A stretch of DNA of 22,897 bases. Origin: a virus. Position numbers and translations under genes: made by a program. Under the pieces are notes generated by a model. That model searched no databases. It was not told the DNA's origin and was given only the letters and a program-made list of their open reading frames with translations. Positions 8,626-15,942 of this stretch are shown here, piece after piece (positions within the stretch are counted from its first letter, which is position 1; the number at the start of each line of letters is the position of its first letter). The DNA is taken from IMG/VR virus record IMGVR_UViG_3300017719_000226, positions 1 to 22,897 of that record; one strand, given 5' to 3'.

Positions 8626-10025
8626 CAGAAGATGTAACTCCTGCTAAGGATTTACATGTAGTAATTATGGGCCTCGGCGATGAGGAGGGCACCTTTGCGG
8701 AATTAATGCAGAAGGTGTGTGATAAAAATAAAATTAAGAATACTTTAATTGATGTAGATGAAGCTTATATGGTTTCGAGTGATGTTGAAATTGGCTCAGT
8801 TAAGATACGTAATTATGATGGAAAAGATAATCAAATCAATATTAATATTCAAAATACTATTATATTTGTTAGAGCAGGAGCTCTTAAATCACTCACATCT
8901 CAAGCACTTGTGTCTACGTTACAGAATATTGGTTTCTTTTTAATAAACGATTTAGAGACAATGTTACTATGTGATAATAAAATGACATCTACATTAGCAC
9001 TTGAAAGAAATAATATATCAGTGCCTAGAACTGCAATAGTAAATAACGTTAAGTCAATAGAAGAAGCACATAAAAGAATAGGCGGTAAGTTTCCTGTAAT
9101 TATAAAAACATTACGGGGTACTCAAGGTATTGGTGTATCAAAAGTTAATGATATGAGCTCACTTGTATCTGTATGTCAATCTCTATGGAAATTTAAAGCT
9201 GATTTATTAATACAAGAATACTTTAAGTTAGAATCGGATATAAGAACTCTTGTAATAAATAATAAAATAGTTGGTTCAGCTGAAAGAAGAAAAAAAGAAT
9301 CAAAAGAATTTAGAAACAATGTACATTTAGGAGCTGAAACGCTTCCATATAGTTTATCAGATGAAGAAAAGAAATTAGTAATAGACGCAGCTAGATGTAC
9401 CGGAGCTTCGTATTGTGGAGTAGATCATTGTAAAGTAGATGACAAGTTTTACATATTAGAAGTAAATGGCAGTCCAGGAATACGATCACATTTCTTAGGG
9501 TATAATTTAGAGACAGGAAAGAAAACTAAAAAGATTTCAGATTTTGAAGTATTAGATGAAATACTATTATGGTTTAGTGATGACCACAATAGAAGGCCGT
9601 TAATGAGACAAGAAGTTGGATATATTGAGAGTATAAAACTCGATGGTATGAAAGATAATCTCATTAGAGCAAAATTTGATACAGGTAATTCAGCATCAGC
9701 AACTATGCTTCATGTTGATGAAATGAAATTAGATGGAGATATCGTAACTTGGAAAAAGAACGGTATTACATTTACTAGTGATATTATAGATATATCTGAA
9801 CCACGAAGAGGTCTTAAAGCTTTTGATAAAAGACCTGTTATAGAGCATGGAATCACATTCAATAATAAAAAATATATGATGGAAATAGGGTTAACTGAAA
9901 AGGATACAGCATCTGAAATGTTAGTTAATCGTAAAGATATGACCAAATTTAGAGTTAGTGTACATCCTAATAGATTATTTATGGTAAGTGATTACGCAGG
10001 AAAGGACGATAGCACAAACCATTAG
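8601..10025 (+). CDS. RimK-type ATP-grasp ligase fused to RimB-like protease domain
   Basis: 474 residues in two parts. Residues ~15-325 align with E. coli RimK: the nucleotide loop IIKTLRGTQGIGVS (167-180; RimK has KLVEGTQGIGV), LIQEYF...SDIRTLVI, SAERRKKESKEFRNNVHLG (226-244), and metal-binding GVDHCK...ILEVNGSPG (273-293). RimK adds glutamates to the C-terminus of ribosomal protein S6. Residues ~337-465 look like the 'ATP-dependent zinc protease' family (RimB), a retropepsin-like fold: FDTGNSAS (359-366), RPVIEHGI (411-418), then MLVNRKDM and VHPNRLFMV. The ATG overlaps gp17 by 25 bases with no visible Shine-Dalgarno, so it is probably translated by coupling and made late. T4 has no such gene here. 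The substrate is unknown: host S6, another host protein, or a virion protein. Confidence 0.88.
   Translation: MEKFTEYLTEDVTPAKDLHVVIMGLGDEEGTFAELMQKVCDKNKIKNTLIDVDEAYMVSSDVEIGSVKIRNYDGKDNQININIQNTIIFVRAGALKSLTSQALVSTLQNIGFFLINDLETMLLCDNKMTSTLALERNNISVPRTAIVNNVKSIEEAHKRIGGKFPVIIKTLRGTQGIGVSKVNDMSSLVSVCQSLWKFKADLLIQEYFKLESDIRTLVINNKIVGSAERRKKESKEFRNNVHLGAETLPYSLSDEEKKLVIDAARCTGASYCGVDHCKVDDKFYILEVNGSPGIRSHFLGYNLETGKKTKKISDFEVLDEILLWFSDDHNRRPLMRQEVGYIESIKLDGMKDNLIRAKFDTGNSASATMLHVDEMKLDGDIVTWKKNGITFTSDIIDISEPRRGLKAFDKRPVIEHGITFNNKKYMMEIGLTEKDTASEMLVNRKDMTKFRVSVHPNRLFMVSDYAGKDDSTNH
8669..8700 (+). other. Second GC-rich codon-atypical patch, just after gp17
   Basis: The codons for GLGDEEGTFAE use GGC, CTC, GAG, ACC and GCG, unlike the surrounding AT-ending codons. 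The segment also contains CCTC...GAGG, able to form a small hairpin (8672-8685). With the gp16 patch it brackets gp17. Any role is unknown. Confidence 0.3.
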
Positions 10026-10045
10026 TGCATTAAAAACAGTATTTT

Positions 10046-10053
10046 TATAAATA
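10046..10053 (+). promoter_or_regulatory. Late promoter for tail sheath (TATAAATA)
   Basis: Exact T4-type late -10 element in the 95-base gap before gp18, inside the shared block TATAAATAATAGT (10046-10058). By T4 spacing, transcription would start near 10059, giving a leader of about 62 bases that ends in the ribosome binding site AGAGGAT. Confidence 0.85.
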
Positions 10054-10120
10054 ATAGTAAGTGAATATAACCGTATTATGAATAACATATTAACTAACTC
10101 AATAAATAGAGGATAAAGCG

Positions 10121-11818
10121 ATGGCATTTCAAGTATCACCAGGCGTTTTAGTATCAGAGATTGATGCAACAAACGTCGTACCAGCGGTGGCCACCAATAT
10201 CGGTGGATTTGCTGGACAATTTAACTGGGGTCCGGTTAACAAAGTAATTCAAGTAAGTAGTGAAAACGAACTTGCTGAAAACTTTGGTAATCCCGACAAC
10301 AGTAACTTTGGGCACTTCTTAGTAGCAGCGTCATATTTAAAATATGGAAACGCACTAAAAGTGACTAGAGGAGCCGTTTCTGGAATGAAAAATTCTAGTA
10401 ATGGCGCTGGAATAGCGATTCAGAATGAAGATTTATTTACGGGTACTACTCTTACAGGCCATAACTGGATTGCAAGATATGCTGGAGCCTTAGGCGACAG
10501 TTTATCTATAGAATTCGTTACAGCTAAAGTAACTGATAGTGCTTTTAATAATTGGTCACATTCTGGATTGTTTGCTACAAAACCTGGAACATCTGACTAC
10601 GCAAAACCAATTGACACTGATTCTAACGATGAAATTCATTTGGTTGTGAAAGACACAGGTGGTTTAATAACAGGTACTAAAGGCAGTGTATTAGAAGTTT
10701 ATGAATATCTTTCAATGGCTTCTGATGCAAAAGACGGGGCAGGTAACTCTTTGTTTTTCAAAGATGTTATTAACCAAAAATCTAAATACATTTATGTAGG
10801 TATCATTGATGATACTGATGCAACTGCAATTCAAGATGCAGGAACATTAGTGTCAGCACATACTGGAGTAACAGGTGGATTTACAAGTTTAACTACTTTA
10901 CAAACTATTGTATTTAGTAATGGATCTGACGGCTCTTCAGCAATGACTGATTCAGAATTACAAACTGCTTATAATAATTTAGCTGATGCAGATACAGTGG
11001 ATATATCTTTACTGTTCTGTCCAAGTGCTGCTGTAGCTACAGCAAATCATGTAATTGGTATAGCTGAATCTAGAAAAGATTGTATAGCTTTTGTATCACC
11101 TGAAGTATCAGACACAGAAGGTCTATCATCATCTGCTCAACTTACTGCAGTAACTGGTTTTGCTACTGGTTTAGATTCAAGCTCATACGGCTCATGTGAC
11201 TCAAGTTCAGTATATGTATACGATAAATATAACGATGTTTATAGATACATTGCTGCTTCTGGACATATGGCTGGACTATGTGCTAAATCTGAAAGATTAG
11301 CAGATGCATGGTTCTCACCTGCAGGATTTAATAGAGGTAATCTATTAGGAATAACTAAATTAGCATTTAATCCAACATCTGGACAAAGAGATTCTCTTTA
11401 TAGTGCAAGAGTAAATCCAATTATATCAGCACCTGGTCAAGGTACTGTATTATTTGGAGATAAAACATTGCTGAAGAGACCATCTGCGTTTGATAGAATA
11501 AATGTAAGACGATTATTCATTGTCATGGAAAAAGCTGTAAGTACGGCTGCAAAATTCCAGTTATTCGAATTTAACGACGATTTTACAAGAGCCCAGTTCA
11601 AAAACTTAGTTGAACCGTTCTTAAGGGACGTAAAAGGAAGAAGAGGTCTAACAGATTTTTCAGTAATCTGCGATGACACTAATAACACATCAGCTGTAAT
11701 TGATAGTAATAATTTTGTTGCTGACATATTTGTTAAGCCAACAAGAAGTATCAATTTCATACAGTTGAATTTTATAGCAACAAGATCCGGAGTAGAATTC
11801 TCCGAGATATCTAGTTAA
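10121..11818 (+). CDS. 18: Contractile tail sheath protein gp18
   Basis: 565 residues, shorter than T4 gp18 (659), the difference fitting loss of outer decoration. The N-terminus SPGVLVSEIDATNVVPAV and GGFAGQFNWGPVNKVIQVSS are hallmark contractile sheath sequences. The C-terminal domain (FDRINVRRLFIVMEKAVSTA, LVEPFLRDVKGRRGL, FIQLNFIATRSGVEFSE) is the most conserved part of sheath proteins and mediates handshake contacts between subunits. It has its own late promoter and a good ribosome binding site (AGAGGATAAAGCG). The early codons are more C/G-ending than in neighbouring genes, consistent with high expression. Confidence 0.97.
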   Translation: MAFQVSPGVLVSEIDATNVVPAVATNIGGFAGQFNWGPVNKVIQVSSENELAENFGNPDNSNFGHFLVAASYLKYGNALKVTRGAVSGMKNSSNGAGIAIQNEDLFTGTTLTGHNWIARYAGALGDSLSIEFVTAKVTDSAFNNWSHSGLFATKPGTSDYAKPIDTDSNDEIHLVVKDTGGLITGTKGSVLEVYEYLSMASDAKDGAGNSLFFKDVINQKSKYIYVGIIDDTDATAIQDAGTLVSAHTGVTGGFTSLTTLQTIVFSNGSDGSSAMTDSELQTAYNNLADADTVDISLLFCPSAAVATANHVIGIAESRKDCIAFVSPEVSDTEGLSSSAQLTAVTGFATGLDSSSYGSCDSSSVYVYDKYNDVYRYIAASGHMAGLCAKSERLADAWFSPAGFNRGNLLGITKLAFNPTSGQRDSLYSARVNPIISAPGQGTVLFGDKTLLKRPSAFDRINVRRLFIVMEKAVSTAAKFQLFEFNDDFTRAQFKNLVEPFLRDVKGRRGLTDFSVICDDTNNTSAVIDSNNFVADIFVKPTRSINFIQLNFIATRSGVEFSEISS

Positions 11819-11832
11819 GGGAGGAATATAAC

Positions 11833-12360
11833 ATGGCAATTTTAGGAGTAGACGATTTTAAATCAAAACTCGTTGGTGGCGGTGCTAGAGCCAACCTTTT
11901 CAAAGTAACGCTCAACTACCCATCATACGTGAATGGTGATGTTGAACTAACATCATTTATGTGTAAAGGATCACAATTACCTGCATCAATAATTGCACCT
12001 GTACCTGTATTATTCAGAGGCAGACAATTACAATTAGCGGGTGATAGAAGTTTTGAACCATGGGGTGTTACCGTTATTAATGACTCAGGAATGGAAGTCA
12101 GGAACGCTATGGAAAGATGGATGAACGGCATGAATTCTAATGTAAGTAATGTAGGGTTATCAAATCCTATTGATTATATGGCAGATGCAGTAGTCGAACA
12201 GTTGGATAAAGCTGGTAACGTAACTAAGAAATATGACTTTAGAGGAATATTTCCAACAAACGTTAATGCGATCGATCTTTCATACGATAACGAAAACGCT
12301 ATTGAAGAGTTTGCAGTAGAGTTCCAAATTCAATATTGGGAATCTAACACAACTTCGTAA
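11833..12360 (+). CDS. 19: Tail tube protein gp19
   Basis: 175 residues (T4: 163). Family features are ARANLFKVTLNYPS, the central LP...VPVLFRGRQLQLAGDRSFEPW (around 54-78), and the C-terminal DFRGIFPTNVNAIDLSYDNE followed by FAVEFQIQYWE, which align with T4 gp19 end to end. It polymerises into the inner tube inside the sheath. GGGAGG nine bases before the ATG is a strong ribosome binding site. It sits 14 bases after gp18 and probably shares that transcript. Confidence 0.95.
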   Translation: MAILGVDDFKSKLVGGGARANLFKVTLNYPSYVNGDVELTSFMCKGSQLPASIIAPVPVLFRGRQLQLAGDRSFEPWGVTVINDSGMEVRNAMERWMNGMNSNVSNVGLSNPIDYMADAVVEQLDKAGNVTKKYDFRGIFPTNVNAIDLSYDNENAIEEFAVEFQIQYWESNTTS

Positions 12361-12363
12361 GTG

Positions 12364-12371
12364 TATAAATA
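12364..12371 (+). promoter_or_regulatory. Late promoter for portal gene (TATAAATA)
   Basis: TATAAATAATAGT (12364-12376) begins three bases after the gp19 stop. The predicted start is near 12377, about 42 bases before the gp20 ATG, and the resulting mRNA would begin almost at once with the hairpin at 12380-12399. Confidence 0.85.
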
Positions 12372-12379
12372 ATAGTAGA

Positions 12380-12399
12380 GGAGGGGCAATAGTCCCTCC
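12380..12399 (+). promoter_or_regulatory. 5'-terminal hairpin in the portal-gene leader
   Basis: GGAGGG (12380-12385) pairs with CCCTCC (12394-12399), extended by a G-T and a C-G pair around the loop AATA. No T-run follows, so it is not a simple terminator. About three bases would precede it in the late transcript, a position known in other systems to protect mRNA from decay (inference). Its GGAGGG could also hide a false ribosome binding site. Confidence 0.6.
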
Positions 12400-12418
12400 A
12401 ATATTATAGGATTGAAAT

Positions 12419-13900
12419 ATGGCAGAAATTTTCGGATTTGAAATAAAGAGAAAAACAGATGAGCCTTTAAGGCCTTCATTTGTACCAAAGAGTGAAGATG
12501 ATGGTGCTGGTGTTATTAAAGCTGGTGGCCACTTTGGAGCTTATATCGATATGGACGGTGACAAAGCAAAAACCGATGTCGATTTAATATACAAGTATAG
12601 AGATATAGCAACTCAACCAGAATGTGATCAAGCTATAGAGGATATTATTAATGAAGCAATTGTAGGAGATTATGACGAAGCTCCTGTAGATGTTATACTA
12701 GACAAATTAAAAATTAGTGATAAAATTAAAGAAAACATTCGAGCAGAATTTAAGTATATATTAACCCTTTTAAATTTTAATCAATATTCACATGATATAT
12801 TCAGAAAGTGGTATGTTGATGGAAGATTACCTTATCACATTATATTAGATGGTGATAATCAAAAAGCAGGTATAAAAGAATTAAGATATATTGATCCTAC
12901 TTGTTTACGTAAAGTGAAAGAAGTAGAAGAAAAGAAAGACCAGAAAACTGGCGCAAATGTAATAACTAAAATAGATGAATACTTTTTGTATCAAGACAAT
13001 AAGTTAGGAAAATATAACCAAGGCGTTAAAATATATCCTGACTCAATAGCATATTGTACATCAGGTGTTATGGATCCTCAAAAGAAAAGGATCTTATCAT
13101 ATTTGCAAAAGGCTGTTAAACCAGTCAACCAATTAAGAATGATGGAAGACTCACTTGTTATATACAGAATAAGTAGAGCTCCAGAAAGAAGAATTTTTTA
13201 TATTGATGTAGGTAACTTACCAAAAGGTAAAGCTGAAGAATACCTCAAAGGTATTATGAATCAGTATCGTAATAAATTAGTTTATGATGCTACTACAGGT
13301 GATATTAAAGATACTAAAAAACACATGTCAATGTTAGAAGACTTTTTCTTACCTAGAAGAGAGGGCGGAAGAGGTACAGAAATATCAACATTGCCAGGTG
13401 GTGAAAACCTAGGACAGATTGAAGATATTATATATTTCCAAAAGAAATTATATAGAAGTTTAAATGTTCCTGTTGATAGATTAGAACAAGAGTCAGGATA
13501 TACATTAGGTAGAACCACTGAAATAACAAGAGACGAAGTTAAGTTTAAAAAGTTTGTAGATAGATTAAGAAAAAGATTTTCTGATTTGTTTATGCAGTTA
13601 TTAAAAACTCAACTTATACTTAAAGGTATAATTACTAAAGATGATTGGCATCAGTTTAAAGAGAAGATACACTTTGACTTTATAGAAGATAACTACTTCT
13701 CAGAACTGAAACAATCGGAAATGATTAGGGAAAGGTTTGAATTATTAGGCTCTGTACAAGAATTTGTAGGTAAGTTTATTTCTATAGAATGGGCTACTAA
13801 AAATATTCTAAATATGGACGAAGATGATAAAAAACAGATGGATGCACAGATTGCTAAAGAAAAATCTGCTGGTTTATACCCGGCAGAAGATGAATTCTAA
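12419..13900 (+). CDS. 20: Portal vertex protein gp20
   Basis: 493 residues (T4: 524). The dodecameric portal nucleates prohead assembly and is the channel for gp17-driven DNA entry and for ejection. Conserved signatures are DVDLIYKYRDIATQPECDQA followed by IEDIINEAIV (52-84), the wing/stem region RISRAPERRIFYIDVGNLPK, MEDSLVIYRISR, and the clip/crown part SGYTLGRTTEITRDEVKF followed by FVDRLRKRF. The ATG has only a weak AGG upstream and follows a structured leader. The gene opens the head module 20-67-21-22-23, in the same order as in T4. Confidence 0.96.
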   Translation: MAEIFGFEIKRKTDEPLRPSFVPKSEDDGAGVIKAGGHFGAYIDMDGDKAKTDVDLIYKYRDIATQPECDQAIEDIINEAIVGDYDEAPVDVILDKLKISDKIKENIRAEFKYILTLLNFNQYSHDIFRKWYVDGRLPYHIILDGDNQKAGIKELRYIDPTCLRKVKEVEEKKDQKTGANVITKIDEYFLYQDNKLGKYNQGVKIYPDSIAYCTSGVMDPQKKRILSYLQKAVKPVNQLRMMEDSLVIYRISRAPERRIFYIDVGNLPKGKAEEYLKGIMNQYRNKLVYDATTGDIKDTKKHMSMLEDFFLPRREGGRGTEISTLPGGENLGQIEDIIYFQKKLYRSLNVPVDRLEQESGYTLGRTTEITRDEVKFKKFVDRLRKRFSDLFMQLLKTQLILKGIITKDDWHQFKEKIHFDFIEDNYFSELKQSEMIRERFELLGSVQEFVGKFISIEWATKNILNMDEDDKKQMDAQIAKEKSAGLYPAEDEF

Positions 13901-13920
13901 AGTATTGAAGGCGTCTTTTT

Positions 13921-13928
13921 TATAAATA
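13921..13928 (+). promoter_or_regulatory. Late promoter for prohead core/protease genes (TATAAATA)
   Basis: TATAAATAATAGT (13921-13933) lies 20 bases after the portal stop. Start is predicted near 13934, which makes a very short leader of about 12 bases carrying GAGGA (13934-13938) just before the ATG at 13946. Confidence 0.85.
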
Positions 13929-13945
13929 ATAGTGAGGAATAAATA

Positions 13946-14110
13946 ATGTCAGTAGAAAATTTAGTTAACCATTTAAAAGATGGTAATAACAATAAAGCTA
14001 ATAAAGAATTCAATGGTGTCTTAGGTCAGAAAATAACTGACGCACTTGACGCTAAGAAGATTGAATTAGCATCTACTTTGATTCAGAGAAACAAAGAAGA
14101 ACAGGAATAA
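13946..14110 (+). CDS. Small prohead core protein, gp67/gp68 position
   Basis: 54 residues (MSVENLVNHLKDGNNNKANK at the start, LGQKITDALDAKKIELAST in the middle), helical and charged with no membrane segment. In T4 the small prohead core proteins gp67 (80 aa) and gp68 (141 aa) lie between portal and protease; this gene occupies that exact slot, has its own late promoter and a GAGGA ribosome binding site. The DALDAKKIELA pattern is what I recall from small core proteins of marine T4-like phages. Assignment is mainly by position. The gp21 ATG follows after one base. Confidence 0.7.
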   Translation: MSVENLVNHLKDGNNNKANKEFNGVLGQKITDALDAKKIELASTLIQRNKEEQE

Positions 14111-14111
14111 A

Positions 14112-14771
14112 ATGAAACTTATTACTGAACATATAGATCAGGAGTTAGATATCATATGTGAGGCCAAGAAAGACGGTGGAAAGGATTATTTCATCGAAGG
14201 CGTCTTTATGCAATCTAACCAAAAGAATAGAAATGGTCGTATTTACGAAAAGAAAACGCTTGAAAAAGCTGTAGAGAAATACGTTACCGAACAAGTTAAA
14301 ACGGGGAGAGCTGTTGGTGAGTTAAATCATCCTGAGGGTCCAACAGTTAACCTTGATAAAGTTTCACACAAAATCAATAATCTGCATTGGCAGGGTAATG
14401 ATGTTGTAGGAAAGGCATCAATACTTAAAACCCCTATGGGCAAAATAGTCGAAGGACTGCTCGAAGGTGGTGTTAAGCTTGGTGTATCAAGTCGTGGTAT
14501 GGGAAGTCTTGTAGCAAAGAATGGTGTCCAATATGTGGGGTCTGACTTTATGTTAGCCACAGTTGATATAGTTCAAGACCCTAGTGCTCCATCTGCATTT
14601 GTAAATGGAGTTATGGAAGGTGTTGAATGGGTATGGGATAATGGAATCATTAAGCCACAAGATATTGAATTAATTGAGACTGAAATAAAAAGTACTTCGA
14701 GTAGAAACCTTCCAGAGGTTGAAATTCGAGCATTTAAAAATTTCCTCTCTAAACTAAACTCTCAAAAATAG
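14112..14771 (+). CDS. 21: Prohead maturation protease gp21
   Basis: 219 residues (T4: 212). It has the herpesvirus-assemblin-like prohead protease motifs: GELNHPEG with the likely catalytic His73, GVSSRGMG with the nucleophile Ser at 126 or 127, and ATVDIVQDPSAPSAFV (149-164) with conserved Asp. FIEGVFMQSNQKNRNGRIYE at the N-terminus is another family signature. It removes scaffold and trims capsid proteins, typically after (L/I)-X-Glu. It lies directly between the core protein and the scaffold gene, as in T4. Confidence 0.95.
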   Translation: MKLITEHIDQELDIICEAKKDGGKDYFIEGVFMQSNQKNRNGRIYEKKTLEKAVEKYVTEQVKTGRAVGELNHPEGPTVNLDKVSHKINNLHWQGNDVVGKASILKTPMGKIVEGLLEGGVKLGVSSRGMGSLVAKNGVQYVGSDFMLATVDIVQDPSAPSAFVNGVMEGVEWVWDNGIIKPQDIELIETEIKSTSSRNLPEVEIRAFKNFLSKLNSQK

Positions 14772-14782
14772 GAGAATAAATT

Positions 14783-15922
14783 ATGTCAGAAGACGCTATT
14801 AGAAATGAACTAGCAGAAGACATAGCTACAGAAGAGGTAGTACTTTCAGAAGAGGAGAGTTCAGAAGAAGAGAACGTTGTAGTCAACGAGGAAACTGAAG
14901 AACTTGAAGAAGCTTCTAAGAAAGAAGACGCTCATGGTGAAGAGGAAGAAGAAGAGGAGAAGAAAGAATCTGTAAAAGAAGAAACTCCTTCTGTTAATAT
15001 TCCTAAAACTAAAGCTGGAGTAATCCAAGCTGCTGTAGAAATGCTTAAGAAAGCTAGAAAAGAAGACGCGCAGAAACTTTATGCTAAAATGGCAAAAGTC
15101 GACGAAACTTCTGAAGAAGAATCAATCGCATCAGTAGATGCTGCTTTAAAGAAAGCTAAAAAGGCCGTAGATCCTAAAGCTAAAGCTAAAGTAGAATCTG
15201 TTGATTTTGATGAAGATTTAGACGCATTAGTTAAAGAGGAAGCAACCCTTTCTGAAGAATTCAGAGGAAAGGCGGGGTTAATCTTTGAAGCTGTATTAAC
15301 ATCTAAGTTAACACAGGAAGTTGAAAGACTTGAAAGCGAATACGCGCAAAACCTTGAAGAAGAAGTATCTGACCTACAATCTTCACTCGTAGAAAAGGTA
15401 GATTCATACCTTAACTATGTTGTTGAAAATTGGATGAAAGAGAATGAAGTTGCAATTCATAACGGATTACGTACTGAAATTGCTGAAGACTTCATGAATT
15501 CTTTACAAGGTGTGTTCAAAGAGCACTACATCGAAGTACCTGAAGGTAAGGTTGACTTAGTTGATGAACTCAACGAATCAGTCACTGAACTAGAAGAAAC
15601 TTTAAACAAAACCACAGAAGATAATATCGAACTACACAATAAAGTTCAAGTTTTAGAAAGAGCTGAAGTTGTGAGAGAATTATCTGAAGGGCTTGCTGAA
15701 ACTGAAGCTGAAAAATTAGCATCTTTGGTTGAAGATATTGAATTTGATAACAAAGAAAACTTTGAAACAAAAGTACAAGTTGTTAAAGAATCATACTTCA
15801 AACAAGACGTTAGCGAATCAGTTGATGAAGTAGATAGTCTATTAGGTGAAGATAATGTCGAAGTCGACTTATCAGATTCTATGGCTAAATACACACAAGC
15901 TATAACAAACTTTACTAAATAA
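14783..15922 (+). CDS. 22: Prohead scaffold (core) protein gp22
   Basis: 379 residues, longer than T4 gp22 (269). Residues ~1-70 are extremely acidic with an EEEEEEEKKE run. The rest is heptad-like charged helix, including LVDELNESVTELEETLNKTT near 255-275, and the C-terminus MAKYTQAITNFTK matches the conserved scaffold tail that binds capsid protein. It fills the prohead and is later degraded by gp21. The extra length is mostly the acidic N-terminal part. AGGAG precedes the ATG. The call rests on composition, C-terminus and place between 21 and 23. Confidence 0.9.
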   Translation: MSEDAIRNELAEDIATEEVVLSEEESSEEENVVVNEETEELEEASKKEDAHGEEEEEEEKKESVKEETPSVNIPKTKAGVIQAAVEMLKKARKEDAQKLYAKMAKVDETSEEESIASVDAALKKAKKAVDPKAKAKVESVDFDEDLDALVKEEATLSEEFRGKAGLIFEAVLTSKLTQEVERLESEYAQNLEEEVSDLQSSLVEKVDSYLNYVVENWMKENEVAIHNGLRTEIAEDFMNSLQGVFKEHYIEVPEGKVDLVDELNESVTELEETLNKTTEDNIELHNKVQVLERAEVVRELSEGLAETEAEKLASLVEDIEFDNKENFETKVQVVKESYFKQDVSESVDEVDSLLGEDNVEVDLSDSMAKYTQAITNFTK

Positions 15923-15942
15923 ATTATAAGGGGAAAACAGAA

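Noticed and set aside
10186-10195. Perfect 10-bp palindrome GGTGGCCACC near the gp18 start
   Set aside because: Explained by the codons for AVATN in a highly expressed gene; too short and isolated to call a site.
13862-13880. CTGC...GCAG inverted repeat near the end of gp20 followed by a T-rich stretch at 13915
   Set aside because: The arms are only about four bases and lie about 35 bases before the T-rich stretch, so this is not a credible terminator.
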